DNA of 64,000 nt from Sphingomonas sp. Leaf339. GTDB lineage: Bacteria > Pseudomonadota > Alphaproteobacteria > Sphingomonadales > Sphingomonadaceae. The notes beneath the pieces were generated by a model that saw only the letters and a program-made list of their open reading frames with translations, did not search any database and was not told the origin of the DNA. Shown one piece after another: positions 9,337 through 18,631 of the stretch. The stretch spans positions 746,501 to 810,500 of the forward strand of contig NZ_LMRS01000001.1 in NCBI RefSeq assembly GCF_001426195.1, written 5' to 3'. The position numbers and the translations under genes are program-made. Numbering within the stretch: the first letter of the stretch is position 1; each line of letters begins with the position of its first letter.

Positions 9337-9969
9337 ATGAGCTATGCCGTCAAGGAAATGTTCCTGACGTTGCAGGGCGAGGGCGTGCAGGCGGGTCGCC
9401 GCGCGGTATTCGTCCGTTTCGCCGGATGTAACCTGTGGTCGGGCCGCGAGCAGGACCGTGCGACGGCGGTTTGTCGTTTCTGCGATACCGATTTCGTCGG
9501 CACCGACGGGGCGGGGGGCGGCAAGTTCGCCGATGCTAACGCGTTGGTGGTGGCGGTCGTCGAATTCTGGGGGCCGTCGCTCGATCGACGCTTCGTCGTG
9601 CTGACCGGCGGTGAGCCGATGCTGCAGGTCGATGACGCGATCGTCGATGCGCTGCACGACGCCGGATTCATGATCGCTATCGAATCCAACGGGACGATCC
9701 CCGCGCATCCTGGGCTCGACTGGGTCTGCATCAGCCCCAAGGCGGGCAGCGAAGTCGTGCAGCGTGCCGGTGACGAGCTGAAGCTGGTATGGCCACAGGC
9801 GGCGATCGACCCGGTCACGCTGGAGGCGTGGGATTTCACCCATCTGCTGATCCAGCCGCTCGACGACGCACACGCGGTAGCGCATCATCAGGCGTGCATC
9901 GATCTGGTGATGGAGCGGCCGGCTTGGCGGCTGTCGCTACAGACGCACAAGCTGTTGGGGCTGCGCTGA
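9337..9969 (+). CDS. queE: 7-carboxy-7-deazaguanine synthase QueE
   Basis: 210 residues from ATG 9337, 10 bp after the queC stop. Radical SAM enzyme making the 7-deazapurine ring. The cluster ligands follow the C31-X14-C46-X2-C49 spacing of the variant proteobacterial QueE class rather than the canonical CX3CX2C. TGGEP (GGE motif) and ESNGT follow. Other queuosine genes (queD, folE) are not in the window. Confidence 0.95.
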   Translation: MSYAVKEMFLTLQGEGVQAGRRAVFVRFAGCNLWSGREQDRATAVCRFCDTDFVGTDGAGGGKFADANALVVAVVEFWGPSLDRRFVVLTGGEPMLQVDDAIVDALHDAGFMIAIESNGTIPAHPGLDWVCISPKAGSEVVQRAGDELKLVWPQAAIDPVTLEAWDFTHLLIQPLDDAHAVAHHQACIDLVMERPAWRLSLQTHKLLGLR

Positions 9970-10018
9970 CGACCTGACGAAATCGCTCCCCGGCACTGGG
10001 CCAGGGAGCGGGCGAAAC

Positions 10019-10771
10019 TTACTGAACAGCCACCGCGCTGCTGGCCGGCTGTGATGCCACCGCACTGGCGGATGGAGCAACGGCGGGTGGCCAGGCATAG
10101 GCGCCGCATTTCTTGACCTGCCACTCGGCCTTCTTGTTCCAGCACAAGATATCGAGCCGTGGCACGGGCATGTAGCCATAGCCGATGTAACGGGGAAAAC
10201 GCTGCTCACCATAGGGTTTCAGGCTGTTGCGCAGTTCGCGCATCCGCGACTGGGCGACATTGGCCAACTCGCCACGCGGCGCGAACAGCGCGTCGCGGCC
10301 GATCGAATGCGCTGTCCGGCAAAAACCGTATTGCGATGCGACGGTGGCGAAGCTGGAATAGGTACGCGTCCCGAACTGGTCGAGTGCGTTCTGGCCGTCG
10401 CGCTTGGTTTTATTGGTGCGTTCGAAATACTTGTTCAGCGTATCCCACGCCGTTTTCAGCTCGTCCTTATGATCGAGCAGCACGGCATTGTAGTTGCCGA
10501 CCGTCAGCAGCGTCGGTTCGAACTGGCACTGCAGCGCCGCGACGTTGAGCGCTGACCGCATCGTCCAGGTCAGGCCGGCGCGCACCTCTTCCGGCGTCGC
10601 GCCCGGCAGCGGTTGCACCATGCCGGGTTCCGCGCCCTGTACCGGCAGTCCGGCATAATCGAAACTCTGCAGGAAGAACTGCGCCGAGGCAGGGCCGGCG
10701 GACATACCGGCCATCGCCGCACCCATCGTCCCGATGCCTCGCATCCACGTCGATCGCCACACCCTTTTCAC
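10019..10771 (-). CDS. Exported protein of unknown function
   Basis: 250 residues, GTG start at 10771 preceded by GGGAG. The first 31 residues form a signal peptide (basic MKRVWRSTW, hydrophobic core, cleavage at ASA|Q). The mature region has three cysteines (in QCQFE, GFCRT and ILCWNKK, plus one in KKCGAY), which may form disulfides, and a low-complexity Ala/Ser tail. An internal ATG at 10744 is possible but would remove the basic n-region. I do not recognise the family. It converges with queE, with 49 bp between the stops. Confidence 0.7.
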   Translation of the reverse strand: MKRVWRSTWMRGIGTMGAAMAGMSAGPASAQFFLQSFDYAGLPVQGAEPGMVQPLPGATPEEVRAGLTWTMRSALNVAALQCQFEPTLLTVGNYNAVLLDHKDELKTAWDTLNKYFERTNKTKRDGQNALDQFGTRTYSSFATVASQYGFCRTAHSIGRDALFAPRGELANVAQSRMRELRNSLKPYGEQRFPRYIGYGYMPVPRLDILCWNKKAEWQVKKCGAYAWPPAVAPSASAVASQPASSAVAVQ

Positions 10772-10930
10772 GTCACCAGCTCCCGGCTCAATCTTCGTTG
10801 CTGGAATCTAAAGCATTTCGACGGCTTGCACAGTCGGTTTCGATAAATCTCATGGCCGAACCGTTCGTCCCATGCGGCCAACCGCTGGTCGCACGTGGAA
10901 CGATATCCGCAATCGACAATGCCAAAACGA

Positions 10931-10965
10931 GAAGGGGCCGCCCGGTCGCCCGGACGGCCCCTTCC
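10931..10965 (-). terminator. Terminator of the Met-rich lipoprotein gene
   Basis: 10-bp stem gaaggggccg / cggccccttc around a GC-rich loop; on the minus strand it is followed by ctcgtttt. It sits 24 bp past the stop of the small lipoprotein gene. Confidence 0.7.
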
Positions 10966-10988
10966 GCAACATGTAATACTGTGAAGGA

Positions 10989-11255
10989 TTACATCATGTT
11001 GTTGGTCATCATGGTGTCGTTCGACATCATCGTGTCGTTCGCCATCATGGTGTCGTTGGCCATCATGCCACCGTTCATCGTGCCGTCGACGGCAGTCATG
11101 TTGTCGGTCATGGTGTCCATGCCCTCGGTGGTGTTCATGTCCGTGACCATCGTGTTGTCGGTCGTCGTCTCGGTCTTCGGGCCGCAGGCCGCAACCGCGA
11201 GCGCCGCGCCGGCGATCATCGAGCCGGTCAGAACCTTGGAGATGAGTGCACGCAT
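10989..11255 (-). CDS. Small Met/Asn/Thr-rich repeat lipoprotein
   Basis: 88 residues; ATG 11255 with GGGAGC ribosome-binding site. A type II signal peptide ends in lipobox AVAAC with C24 as the lipidated residue. The mature 65 residues contain 16 methionines and no aromatic residues, and end in a tandem repeat of a seven-residue unit (MMANDTM, MMANDTM, MMSNDTM, then MMTNN). The composition suggests a disordered, possibly metal-binding (thioether) surface, but no family is known to me. Its own terminator follows. Confidence 0.75.
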   Translation of the reverse strand: MRALISKVLTGSMIAGAALAVAACGPKTETTTDNTMVTDMNTTEGMDTMTDNMTAVDGTMNGGMMANDTMMANDTMMSNDTMMTNNMM

Positions 11256-11359
11256 TTTGGAAGCTCCCTAGATAGAGGATTTGGTTGGCTTGCTTGCCCG
11301 GTTAATACCCAAATCAACGTGGACATTAAACGGATTACGCAAACCTCTCAAGACTCGTT

Positions 11360-12013
11360 TTATGTCTGGCAAGAAAGAGTTTGCAGGAAACCCGCTTTGG
11401 TCGCCGCCAATGCATCGTCAAATGCAGTCATCGTCGTCGATCGGCCCAGCGCCGCCAGGCTGGTGACGGGATAATCGGGCAGTCCGCAGGGAACGATCCC
11501 CCCGAAATGGGACAGATCGGGCGACACGTTCACCGAAAAGCCGTGAAGCGTCACCCATCGCCGCACCCGCACGCCGATTGCGCCGATCTTGGCCTCGCGC
11601 CCGTCGCGGTCCAGCGTCCAGATGCCGACACGTCCAGGCGCCCGAAACGCGTCCAGTCCCAAAGTGGCTAGTGCGGCGATCACCCAGCCCTCGACGCCGT
11701 GGACGAAACAGCGCACGTCGCGACCGCGTTCGTTCAGGTCGAGCATCAGATACCCCACCCGCTGTCCTGGCCCATGATAGGTGTAGCGGCCACCGCGCCC
11801 CGCCGGCATCACTGGAAAGCGAGGATCGACCAGTTCGGCGGGATCGGCGCTGGTTCCTGCGGTATAGACCGGCGGATGTTCCAACAGCCAGATCTGCTCG
11901 CGCGCCTGATGCGCCACGATCGCGGCGGCCCGCGCCTCCATCTCGGCCAGTGCCGCGTCATAGGGGATCAGGCCCGCCGATACGCGCCATTCGGGTTCAG
12001 GAAGTTCGCTCAC
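11360..12013 (-). CDS. lipB: Lipoyl(octanoyl) transferase
   Basis: 217 residues from GTG 12013, which gives the usual start just before ELPEPEW; an in-frame GTG at 12052 would add 13 atypical residues. LipB moves octanoate from ACP to lipoyl domains. Signatures: [21 protein letters not shown] (shown here as the family pattern), catalytic Lys in [11 protein letters not shown] and catalytic Cys in [16 protein letters not shown] recipient, GcvH, is encoded at 47.6 kb. Divergent from the membrane protein at 12145. Confidence 0.93.
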   Translation of the reverse strand: MSELPEPEWRVSAGLIPYDAALAEMEARAAAIVAHQAREQIWLLEHPPVYTAGTSADPAELVDPRFPVMPAGRGGRYTYHGPGQRVGYLMLDLNERGRDVRCFVHGVEGWVIAALATLGLDAFRAPGRVGIWTLDRDGREAKIGAIGVRVRRWVTLHGFSVNVSPDLSHFGGIVPCGLPDYPVTSLAALGRSTTMTAFDDALAATKAGFLQTLSCQT

Positions 12014-12144
12014 ACCTGCGCATCTGGCGGCTGGCCATCCCCCGCGCAACACTTTGCGAACCGTCGGTGCTCGGCTATCGGTTCGTTAAGCCCGGATGCG
12101 CGATGCCGTACCGGGTAATGGACAGCATGGCGGGACATGGTTTG

Positions 12145-12963
12145 ATGGTCAGAATGGGCACGGTCTGGGATCGGGCGGTCGAAGTGTTGCGGGGACGGGC
12201 CAACATCCTCGCCCCGATCGCGATCGGGGCGATCTTCGTTCCCTCGGTCGTCAACCGGGCGTTGGTGCTGTTCGCCGATCCTGCGTCGCGGACGACGGCA
12301 ATCGTCGCCGCGGTCGTCGCGCTGCTGGTGCTGCTCGCCAACATCTGGGGTCAGTTGGCGATGCTCGCGGTGGCGACGCATCCGGCCACGACGCGCGACG
12401 ATGCTGCCCGGCAGGCGACGGTACGGCTGCTGCCGGCGCTGGGCGTCATCCTGATGCTGGGCGTACTGTTCGCGCTGGCGCTGGTGCCACCGGTGATTGC
12501 GCTGATGCGCGCCGGCGTCGATTTTTCTCAGCCGACCGCGATGCAGTCGGTGCCGGCCGGCGCGTCGGGCTTCATCGGCCTGTACACGATCGCCTTCGTC
12601 ATTCTGGCACTGTTCGTCGGCGCAAGAATGTTGTTGTTGAACCCGGTGATCCTGAATGAGCGGCGCGGCCTCGGCGCCATCGCCCGTTCTTTCCGGCTGA
12701 CCCGCGGTCTGACATGGCGGATCGCGGCGGTGATGGTGCTGTTCGCCATCGTCCTGCTGGTGCCGACCCTCGCCGTACAATCGATCGTCGGATTGATCGC
12801 CCGACTGGCACTGGGTGCCGAATCGCTGCCGGTCGTCACCTTTCTGGCCTCCGTGGCGGGCGCGGCCGTGACCACCGTCTTCTCGGTCGTCGCCGCCGCC
12901 TTCACCGCGCAGCTTTACGTCGCCACGGTCGCCGAAAACGGCGAGGTCCCATTGGGCGGCTGA
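12145..12963 (+). CDS. Membrane protein, glycerophosphodiesterase-membrane-domain-like
   Basis: About 272 residues with five to six hydrophobic segments. The arrangement (a long soluble-facing N-terminal helix VWDRAVEVLRGRANI, paired helices, the motif LLNPVILNERRGLGAIARSFRLTRG in pieces, and a final pair of helices) resembles membrane domains fused to some glycerophosphodiester phosphodiesterases or DUF975-type proteins. No catalytic domain is present. Starts at 12103, 12127, 12145 and 12154 are all possible. Its 3' end overlaps the convergent acetyltransferase by 49 bp. Confidence 0.65.
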   Translation: MVRMGTVWDRAVEVLRGRANILAPIAIGAIFVPSVVNRALVLFADPASRTTAIVAAVVALLVLLANIWGQLAMLAVATHPATTRDDAARQATVRLLPALGVILMLGVLFALALVPPVIALMRAGVDFSQPTAMQSVPAGASGFIGLYTIAFVILALFVGARMLLLNPVILNERRGLGAIARSFRLTRGLTWRIAAVMVLFAIVLLVPTLAVQSIVGLIARLALGAESLPVVTFLASVAGAAVTTVFSVVAAAFTAQLYVATVAENGEVPLGG

Positions 12964-13544
12964 ACTAGCAGCGGAATCTGTGGCGCGGTATCGGCGGGCA
13001 ATACCCCGGTACCGCGCGGATCGGGGAACGTCTCGACGGTCCGCCCGATCGCGACGAAACCATGCCGGCGGTAAAAGGGCAGGGCGGCCGGGTGGTCCAG
13101 CGTACAGGTATGCACCCACACCCGCGACACCCCCTTCGTCCAGGCGCGCATCAGCGCCTCCGCCATCAGCCAGGTGCCATGGCCCTTGCCCGCCAACTCT
13201 GGGACGAAGCCGACATAGCCCAGTTCGCAGGCACCGGCTTCGCGATGATCCAGTTCCAGCATACCCACCTCGATCCCCGCCGCATCGACCGCCGCGAATA
13301 TGGCGACGGCGGGATCGTGGATGATCGCGACCAGCGCATCGTCCACCATCACCAACCGCGAGAACCATAGCCAGGGCGCCCCGACACGGGTGAACAGCGC
13401 CCGGTACTTGGCCGGCGTCGGCCGCTCCCACCGCACCAGCCTCAACGGTGATGGTGGCATCGGTCGCAGTGCTGGCCGTGTCCGCATCTCCAGCGTGGTG
13501 ACTATAGTCGCTACCTGATCGGCGGCGACCGGCATCAATCCCAT
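12915..13544 (-). CDS. GNAT family N-acetyltransferase
   Basis: 209 residues. Acetyl-CoA dependent acyltransferase of unknown acceptor. The GNAT core is visible around residues 95-165: VGMLELDHREAGACELGYVGF (beta4-beta5 region), the pyrophosphate loop PELAGKGHGTWLM (Q/RxxGxG/A type) and HPAALPFYRRHGF near the end of the fold. Its start overlaps the hemF stop by 10 bp, so it is the last gene of a trmL-hemF-GNAT unit. The last 49 bp overlap the convergent membrane-protein gene. Confidence 0.85.
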   Translation of the reverse strand: MGLMPVAADQVATIVTTLEMRTRPALRPMPPSPLRLVRWERPTPAKYRALFTRVGAPWLWFSRLVMVDDALVAIIHDPAVAIFAAVDAAGIEVGMLELDHREAGACELGYVGFVPELAGKGHGTWLMAEALMRAWTKGVSRVWVHTCTLDHPAALPFYRRHGFVAIGRTVETFPDPRGTGVLPADTAPQIPLLVQPPNGTSPFSATVAT

Positions 13545-14377
13545 GTCGCGACCGGCGGCAGGCTCATCAGGATCGCATCGACATTGCCGCCGGTCTTCAG
13601 ACCGAACAGCGTGCCGCGGTCATGGACCAGGTTGAATTCGGCATAGCGCCCACGCCATGCCCGTTGCACGGCGATGTCCGCTTCCGTGAAGGCGGCATCC
13701 ATCCGCCGCCGCACGATTCGCGGATAGACGCCCAGAAACGCCTCGCCGACATCGCGGGTCAGGGCGAAATCGGCGTCGAAATCACCCTCCTGATGGTCGT
13801 AGAAGATGCCGCCGACACCGCGATGCACGCCGCGATGGGGAATGTAGAAATAGGTATCCGCCCATTCCTTGAACCGGGGATAGTAGCCGGCATCATGCCG
13901 ATCGCATGCCGCTTTCAGCACGGCATGGAATTCGTCCGTGTCCTCCGCGATTGGCAATGGCGGGTTCAAATCGGCCCCGCCGCCGAACCAGCGCTTCGTC
14001 GTCGTCAGGAACCGGGTATTCATATGCACGGCCGGCACATGCGGATTGGCCATATGCGCGACCAGGCTGATGCCCGTGGCGGCAAAGTGAGGGTCGGCGT
14101 CGGCACCATGGATCGATGTCGCGAAGCCGGGTTCGAACGTGCCGGCGACGGTCGATACGTTGACGCCCACCTTCTCGAACACGCGACCCTTCATCACCCC
14201 GCGCACGCCGCCACCGCCTGGCTCGCCCGACGGGTCGACGCGGTCCCATTCAATATAATCGAATGCGGCATCGGACCCCGCTTCGCGTTCGATCGCCTCG
14301 AATGCGGCACAGATACGGTCGCGCAGGCTTTCGAACCAGCGGCGGGCAGCTTGCAGATCGGGATCGTGGTCGGTCAT
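13535..14377 (-). CDS. hemF: Oxygen-dependent coproporphyrinogen III oxidase
   Basis: 280 residues from ATG 14377 (AGGATGG upstream; ATG 14386 is an alternative). It decarboxylates coproporphyrinogen III to protoporphyrinogen IX using O2, cytoplasmic heme synthesis. Family motifs: GGGGVRGVMKGRVFEKVGVN (split here), NPHVPAVHMNTRF, WWFGGGADLNP-like FGGGADLNP, and YAEFNLVHDRGTLFGLKTGG near the C-terminus. Located 39 bp after trmL. It supplies heme needed by the adjacent bc1 complex, though that gene set is on the other strand. Confidence 0.96.
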   Translation of the reverse strand: MTDHDPDLQAARRWFESLRDRICAAFEAIEREAGSDAAFDYIEWDRVDPSGEPGGGGVRGVMKGRVFEKVGVNVSTVAGTFEPGFATSIHGADADPHFAATGISLVAHMANPHVPAVHMNTRFLTTTKRWFGGGADLNPPLPIAEDTDEFHAVLKAACDRHDAGYYPRFKEWADTYFYIPHRGVHRGVGGIFYDHQEGDFDADFALTRDVGEAFLGVYPRIVRRRMDAAFTEADIAVQRAWRGRYAEFNLVHDRGTLFGLKTGGNVDAILMSLPPVATWD

Positions 14378-14416
14378 AATCGCCATCCTAATCGAAGCGG
14401 CGGTCACTGCCAGCGG

Positions 14417-14875
14417 TCAAAATGCCCAGACGGTCTGCCGACACGCCTCCGCCATCGCGACTCCGCCCGCCACCGCCACGTTCAGCGATCGGAAACCGGG
14501 CCGCATCGGGATCAGGATGCGCAGGTCGGCCCGGTCCTGTACGGCGGCCGGCACGCCCGCCCCCTCCGATCCCAGCAGGATGATATCGTCCGCTCGAAAG
14601 GAGATATTGGAAAGCGGCATCGCTCCCGCTGTCGTCATCAGGACGATACGACCGCTGACCTGGCGTTCGAACGCTGCCCAATCGGCATGGCGCACCACAT
14701 CGGCCCGCGCCGCATAATCCATGCCAGCCCGCGCCATCGCCCGGTCGCCGAATGCGAATCCCATCGGTTCGATCAGATCGACCCCGATTCCCCAGCATGC
14801 CGCCGTCCGCAAAAGTGTGCCGACATTACCGGCGATATCAGGTTCGAACAGGGCAAGGCGCATGGCCTGTTCCAT
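14417..14875 (-). CDS. trmL: tRNA (cytidine(34)-2'-O)-methyltransferase
   Basis: 152 residues, the normal size of TrmL, a SPOUT-class trefoil-knot methyltransferase that modifies the wobble base of tRNA-Leu. Motif 1 LALFEPDIAGNVGTLLR near the start, motif 2 ILLGSEGAGVP and motif 3 RSLNVAVAGGVAMAEACRQ in the knot are clear. Start ATG 14875; ATG 14863 is an alternative. First gene of the minus-strand unit and divergent from petA. Confidence 0.95.
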   Translation of the reverse strand: MEQAMRLALFEPDIAGNVGTLLRTAACWGIGVDLIEPMGFAFGDRAMARAGMDYAARADVVRHADWAAFERQVSGRIVLMTTAGAMPLSNISFRADDIILLGSEGAGVPAAVQDRADLRILIPMRPGFRSLNVAVAGGVAMAEACRQTVWAF

Positions 14876-15024
14876 AGCGATGGGGCCAGCTTTTCAAAAT
14901 GCTATTGGCAAAACGGCGAAGCGGCGGCTAACACATCGGGCGGCCCGCCATGGGGATGGATGGGCTGCGGGCGTGACGACGCATATGGCGCCGGGCACCC
15001 GCGATCAGGTGAGGGTTTTACTGA

Positions 15025-15609
15025 ATGGCGACTGTCGAAGACCAGCTTCCCCCGGGCGAGGACCCGGCGCTCCTCGACGAAGAGGTCCATGATCCGCGCC
15101 GTCGCGACTTCATCAATGTCGCCGCGGTTTCGTTCGCCGGCGTCGGTGCGGTCGCGGTCGTGCTGCCGCTCATCAACCAGATGAACCCCTCGGCCGACGT
15201 GCTGGCGCAGTCGTCGACCGAGATCGACATTTCCAAGATCGCCCCCGGTCAGGCGATCAAATCCTCGTTTCGCAAACAGCCGCTGTTCGTCCGCAACCTG
15301 ACGCCGGCGGAAATCGCCGCTGCCGATGCGGTGCAGATCAGCACTCTGCGCGATCCGCAGACGCTGGAAGAGCGGACGAAGGCGGGCAAGAAGAACTGGC
15401 TCATCACGCTCGGCGTCTGCACCCATCTTGGTTGCGTGCCGCTCGGCGCGGGTGAGGGCGAGAACAAGGGGCCGTTCGGCGGCTATTTCTGCCCGTGCCA
15501 CGGTTCGGCCTACGATACCGCCGGCCGTATCCGGCAGGGTCCGGCACCGCTGAACCTGCACGTTCCCGAATATGCATTCAATTCCGACACCGTCGTGACG
15601 GTGGGTTGA
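15025..15609 (+). CDS. petA: Ubiquinol-cytochrome c reductase iron-sulfur (Rieske) subunit
   Basis: 194 residues. It accepts electrons from ubiquinol in complex III. The N-terminal anchor includes DPRRRDFINVAAVSFAGVG, a twin-arginine-like signal and single TM helix (about 25-50). The 2Fe-2S ligands are C132-x-H134 in CTHLGC and C156/H159 in CPCHGS, with C137 and C158 available for the usual disulfide. ATG 15025. First gene of the petABC operon, 11 bp before petB. Confidence 0.97.
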   Translation: MATVEDQLPPGEDPALLDEEVHDPRRRDFINVAAVSFAGVGAVAVVLPLINQMNPSADVLAQSSTEIDISKIAPGQAIKSSFRKQPLFVRNLTPAEIAAADAVQISTLRDPQTLEERTKAGKKNWLITLGVCTHLGCVPLGAGEGENKGPFGGYFCPCHGSAYDTAGRIRQGPAPLNLHVPEYAFNSDTVVTVG

Positions 15610-15620
15610 GGTAGCCGCAC

Positions 15621-16907
15621 ATGAGCTTTCCCTGGGCCAAGCAATATGAACCGAAGCAGCCGCTGATGCGGTGGCTGGACGAGAAGCTGCCCGTGCCGCG
15701 TCTCGTCTACAACGCGGTCGGTGCCGGTTATCCCGTGCCGCGCAACCTGAACTATTTCTGGAACTTCGGCGTGCTCGCAGGGGCGGCGCTGGGTATCCAG
15801 ATCATCACCGGCGTCGTGCTGGCGATGCACTATGCCGCCAATGGCGGCGTGGCATTCGGTTCGGTCGAAAGCATCATGCGCGACGTCAACTCCGGCTGGC
15901 TCCTGCGCTATGCGCACGCGAACGGCGCGTCGATGTTCCTGCTCGTCGTCTACATCCATATCGGCCGCGGCCTTTATTATGGGTCGTACAAGGCACCACG
16001 AGAAATGGTGTGGCTGCTCGGCGTCGTCATCTTTCTCTTGATGATGGCCACCGCCTTCATGGGCTATGTCCTGCCATGGGGTCAGATGAGCTTCTGGGGT
16101 GCCCAGGTCATCACCGGCTTCTTCTCTGCGATCCCGCTGGTGGGCGAATCGATCCGCATCTGGCTGCTGGGCGGCTACGCGCCGGACAACGCCGCGCTGA
16201 ACCGCTTCTTCTCGCTTCATTATCTGCTGCCGTTCGTCACGGCGGGCGTCATCATCCTGCACATCTGGGCGCTCCACATTCCCGGCTCGAACAACCCGAC
16301 CGGTGTCGATGTTAAGGGCAAGCAGGATACGGTGCCGTTCCATCCCTATTACACGGCCAAGGATGCGGTCGGCTTGGGCGTGTTCCTGCTGATCTTCGCA
16401 ACGCTGATCTTTTTCAGCCCCAACCTGCTTGGTCACCCCGATAACTATATCGAGGCGAACCCGCTTTCGACGCCTGCGCACATCGTACCGGAATGGTATT
16501 TCCTTCCGTTTTACGCGATCCTGAAGAGCTTCACGGCGGATTTCATCCTGCCGGCCAAGCTGTGGGGCGTGCTGGCGATGTTCGGGTCGATCCTGCTGCT
16601 GTTCTTCCTGCCCTGGCTCGACACGTCGCCGGTGCGCTCGTCGAACTATCGGCCGAAGTATCGCGGTTTCCTGATCGTGCTTCTCTTCGACGTGCTGTTG
16701 CTGGGCTATGTCGGCGGTGCGGAGGCGAATGCTCGCAACGTGATCCTGGGGCAGTTGGCATCCGCCTATTACTTCCTGCACTTTCTCGTGATCCTGCCGC
16801 TGGTGTCGAGTTCGGAGCGGCCTCGCGCCCTTCCGAATTCGATTACGGAGGCCGTGCTGACGAAGAATGGGGGCACCAGCCCCGCCCAGACTGCGCTCGC
16901 GAACTGA
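15621..16907 (+). CDS. petB: Cytochrome b subunit of the bc1 complex
   Basis: 428 residues, eight-helix cytochrome b carrying the two b-type hemes and quinone sites. Recognisable: [33 protein letters not shown] in the heme helices, the [22 protein letters not shown] region of the Qo site, and PEWY at 290-293. A short hydrophilic extension follows the last helix. Co-transcribed with petA and petC. Confidence 0.98.
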   Translation: MSFPWAKQYEPKQPLMRWLDEKLPVPRLVYNAVGAGYPVPRNLNYFWNFGVLAGAALGIQIITGVVLAMHYAANGGVAFGSVESIMRDVNSGWLLRYAHANGASMFLLVVYIHIGRGLYYGSYKAPREMVWLLGVVIFLLMMATAFMGYVLPWGQMSFWGAQVITGFFSAIPLVGESIRIWLLGGYAPDNAALNRFFSLHYLLPFVTAGVIILHIWALHIPGSNNPTGVDVKGKQDTVPFHPYYTAKDAVGLGVFLLIFATLIFFSPNLLGHPDNYIEANPLSTPAHIVPEWYFLPFYAILKSFTADFILPAKLWGVLAMFGSILLLFFLPWLDTSPVRSSNYRPKYRGFLIVLLFDVLLLGYVGGAEANARNVILGQLASAYYFLHFLVILPLVSSSERPRALPNSITEAVLTKNGGTSPAQTALAN

Positions 16908-16925
16908 TAAGGACTGACACGCACC

Positions 16926-17774
16926 ATGGTTCGCATCATCGCCATACTGGTCGGCGCCGGCTTCACCTTCGTGCTGGCGCTGGCGCTCTGGGGGACGGTA
17001 TCCACCGCGATCACCGATCCGGCGCCCGAGACCGCCGAGCATGAATTCCACCTGCATCCGCGCGATGCCGGTCTGTCGTCGGCGGGATTTTTCGGCAAAT
17101 ACGATCGCCGTCAGGTGCAGCGCGGCTTCCAGGTGTTCAAGGAAGTCTGCTCAGCCTGTCACAGCCTGAAGTTCGTCGCCTTCCGCGATCTGGAAGAGAT
17201 CGGCTATTCGGAGGCCGAGGTGAAGGCGATCGCCAATCAATGGGTGATCGAGACGCCGTCGGTGAACCCCGACACCGGTGAAGCTGCCACGCGCAAGAGC
17301 GTTGCCAGCGATCGCTTCCCGTCGCCCTTCGCCAATGAGGTCGCCGCTCGCGCCGCCAACAACAACGCGCTGCCGCCCGATCTGTCACTGATCACCAAGG
17401 CGCGTCATGACGGCGCAAACTATGTTTTCTCGCTCGTCGGCAAGGACGGATATCGTCCGCAACCAGCCGAATTGCTGAAGAAATTTGCGGAAACGAAGAC
17501 ACCCGATGGTCTTCATTACAATCCGTACTTCGCCAACCTGAACATCGCGATGCCGCCGCCACTGACGACCGATGGGCAGGTAACGTACACCGATGGCACC
17601 GTCGCCACGCATGATCAGATGGCCAAGGATGTCGCCGCGTTCCTGACCTGGACCGCGGAGCCAAAACTGGAAGCACGCCACGCCGCCGGTTTCGCGTCGG
17701 TCGTGTTCATCCTGATCTTCTGCTTCCTGGCATGGGGCGCGTATCAGAACGTCTGGCGCGACGTGAAGCATTGA
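16926..17774 (+). CDS. petC: Cytochrome c1 of the bc1 complex
   Basis: 282 residues. An N-terminal hydrophobic export/anchor segment is followed by the heme c site C75-S-A-C-H79. The distal methionine is probably in NIAMPPPL (about 205). A C-terminal TM helix (VVFILIFCFLAWGAYQNVW) ends in the basic tail RDVKH. Transfers electrons to soluble cytochrome c. ATG 16926, 18 bp after petB; a terminator follows. Confidence 0.97.
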   Translation: MVRIIAILVGAGFTFVLALALWGTVSTAITDPAPETAEHEFHLHPRDAGLSSAGFFGKYDRRQVQRGFQVFKEVCSACHSLKFVAFRDLEEIGYSEAEVKAIANQWVIETPSVNPDTGEAATRKSVASDRFPSPFANEVAARAANNNALPPDLSLITKARHDGANYVFSLVGKDGYRPQPAELLKKFAETKTPDGLHYNPYFANLNIAMPPPLTTDGQVTYTDGTVATHDQMAKDVAAFLTWTAEPKLEARHAAGFASVVFILIFCFLAWGAYQNVWRDVKH

Positions 17775-17810
17775 TAGCCGTTCGGTGACTGACACGATTT
17801 GATTTAAAAG

Positions 17811-17841
17811 GGGGCGGGACCGGTGGTCTTGCCCCTTCTTC
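17811..17841 (+). terminator. Terminator of the petABC operon
   Basis: 10-bp stem ggggcgggac / gtcttgcccc (two G-U pairs) around cggtg, preceded by an A-rich run and followed by ttcttc, 36 bp after petC. Confidence 0.7.
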
Positions 17842-17974
17842 GTGATGGGCTCACTTCGCGCTCGGCGACCAAAGTTGCGGCAGAATGTACTTCGGAACCA
17901 GCAATCGTTCAGCCACGTTCCCTCATGACTAGCGGTGCGTTCCTGCCGCTTGCCTCGCAGTACTGGAGGTTGCC

Positions 17975-18607
17975 ATGTCTATTCGTCGTCTTGCGTTGAC
18001 CGGTCTTCTCGTCGGGCTGGGTTTTGCCACGTCCGCCTGTACCGATGGCTATGGCTATTCCGGCGTCAATGTCGGTTATGGCGTCGGCGGCGGTTACGGC
18101 TCTGGGGGGTATTACGACCCATATGATGCCGGTTATGGTTATGGCGGCTATGGCGGCCTCGCCAACTATGGCTGGTATGGTAATTACTATTATCCCGGCA
18201 CCGGCGTGTACGTGTACGATCGCAACCGTGGTCGCCACCGTTGGAACGACGGCCAGCGCCGTTATTGGGAGGGTCGCCGCGGCAACATCCGCGGTGATGG
18301 CCCACGCGACAACTGGGCCGATTTCCGGCGTGATCAGTCACGCGATGGCGGCCGGGACGGCCGTAACGATCGTGGTGTCGTTCGTGGCAATCGACCCGAC
18401 TACCGCAATGGTATGATCGATCGCGGTCAGGTGAACAACGAGCGTCGCCAGGCGCAGCGCGAACTGCGTGGCCAGATGCGCCAGGAACGACGGGAGAACC
18501 GTGGGTTCGGTAACCCCGGACAGGGTCGTGGTTCTGGCAACCGTGGCGGCGGCGCGCGCGGCGGATCCATGCAACGCGGCGGCGCGCCGCAGACCCAGAT
18601 ACCCTGA
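17975..18607 (+). CDS. Gly/Tyr- and Arg/Asn-rich lipoprotein, unknown function
   Basis: 210 residues, ATG 17975 with TGGAGG upstream. The signal peptide ends in lipobox TSAC with C22 lipidated. Residues 25-85 are a glycine/tyrosine-rich segment of short YGYGG-type repeats. The rest is a very basic Arg/Asn/Gly region (RDGGRDGRNDRG, QRELRGQMRQERREN) ending in Gly-rich tail. Such two-part proteins occur in sphingomonads, but I know no function. The strong amino-acid bias argues for a disordered surface protein. Confidence 0.72.
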   Translation: MSIRRLALTGLLVGLGFATSACTDGYGYSGVNVGYGVGGGYGSGGYYDPYDAGYGYGGYGGLANYGWYGNYYYPGTGVYVYDRNRGRHRWNDGQRRYWEGRRGNIRGDGPRDNWADFRRDQSRDGGRDGRNDRGVVRGNRPDYRNGMIDRGQVNNERRQAQRELRGQMRQERRENRGFGNPGQGRGSGNRGGGARGGSMQRGGAPQTQIP

Positions 18608-18631
18608 TCTGCGGCGGGCACGCGGGCGGGC

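Noticed and set aside
10989-11110. CRISPR-like tandem repeats
   Set aside because: The repeats are contiguous, about 21 bp, in frame and code for the Met-rich tail of a lipoprotein.
15510-17057. 515-residue open frame opposite petB
   Set aside because: Arg/Gln/Asp-rich shadow of cytochrome b; the plus strand has the conserved heme and PEWY motifs.
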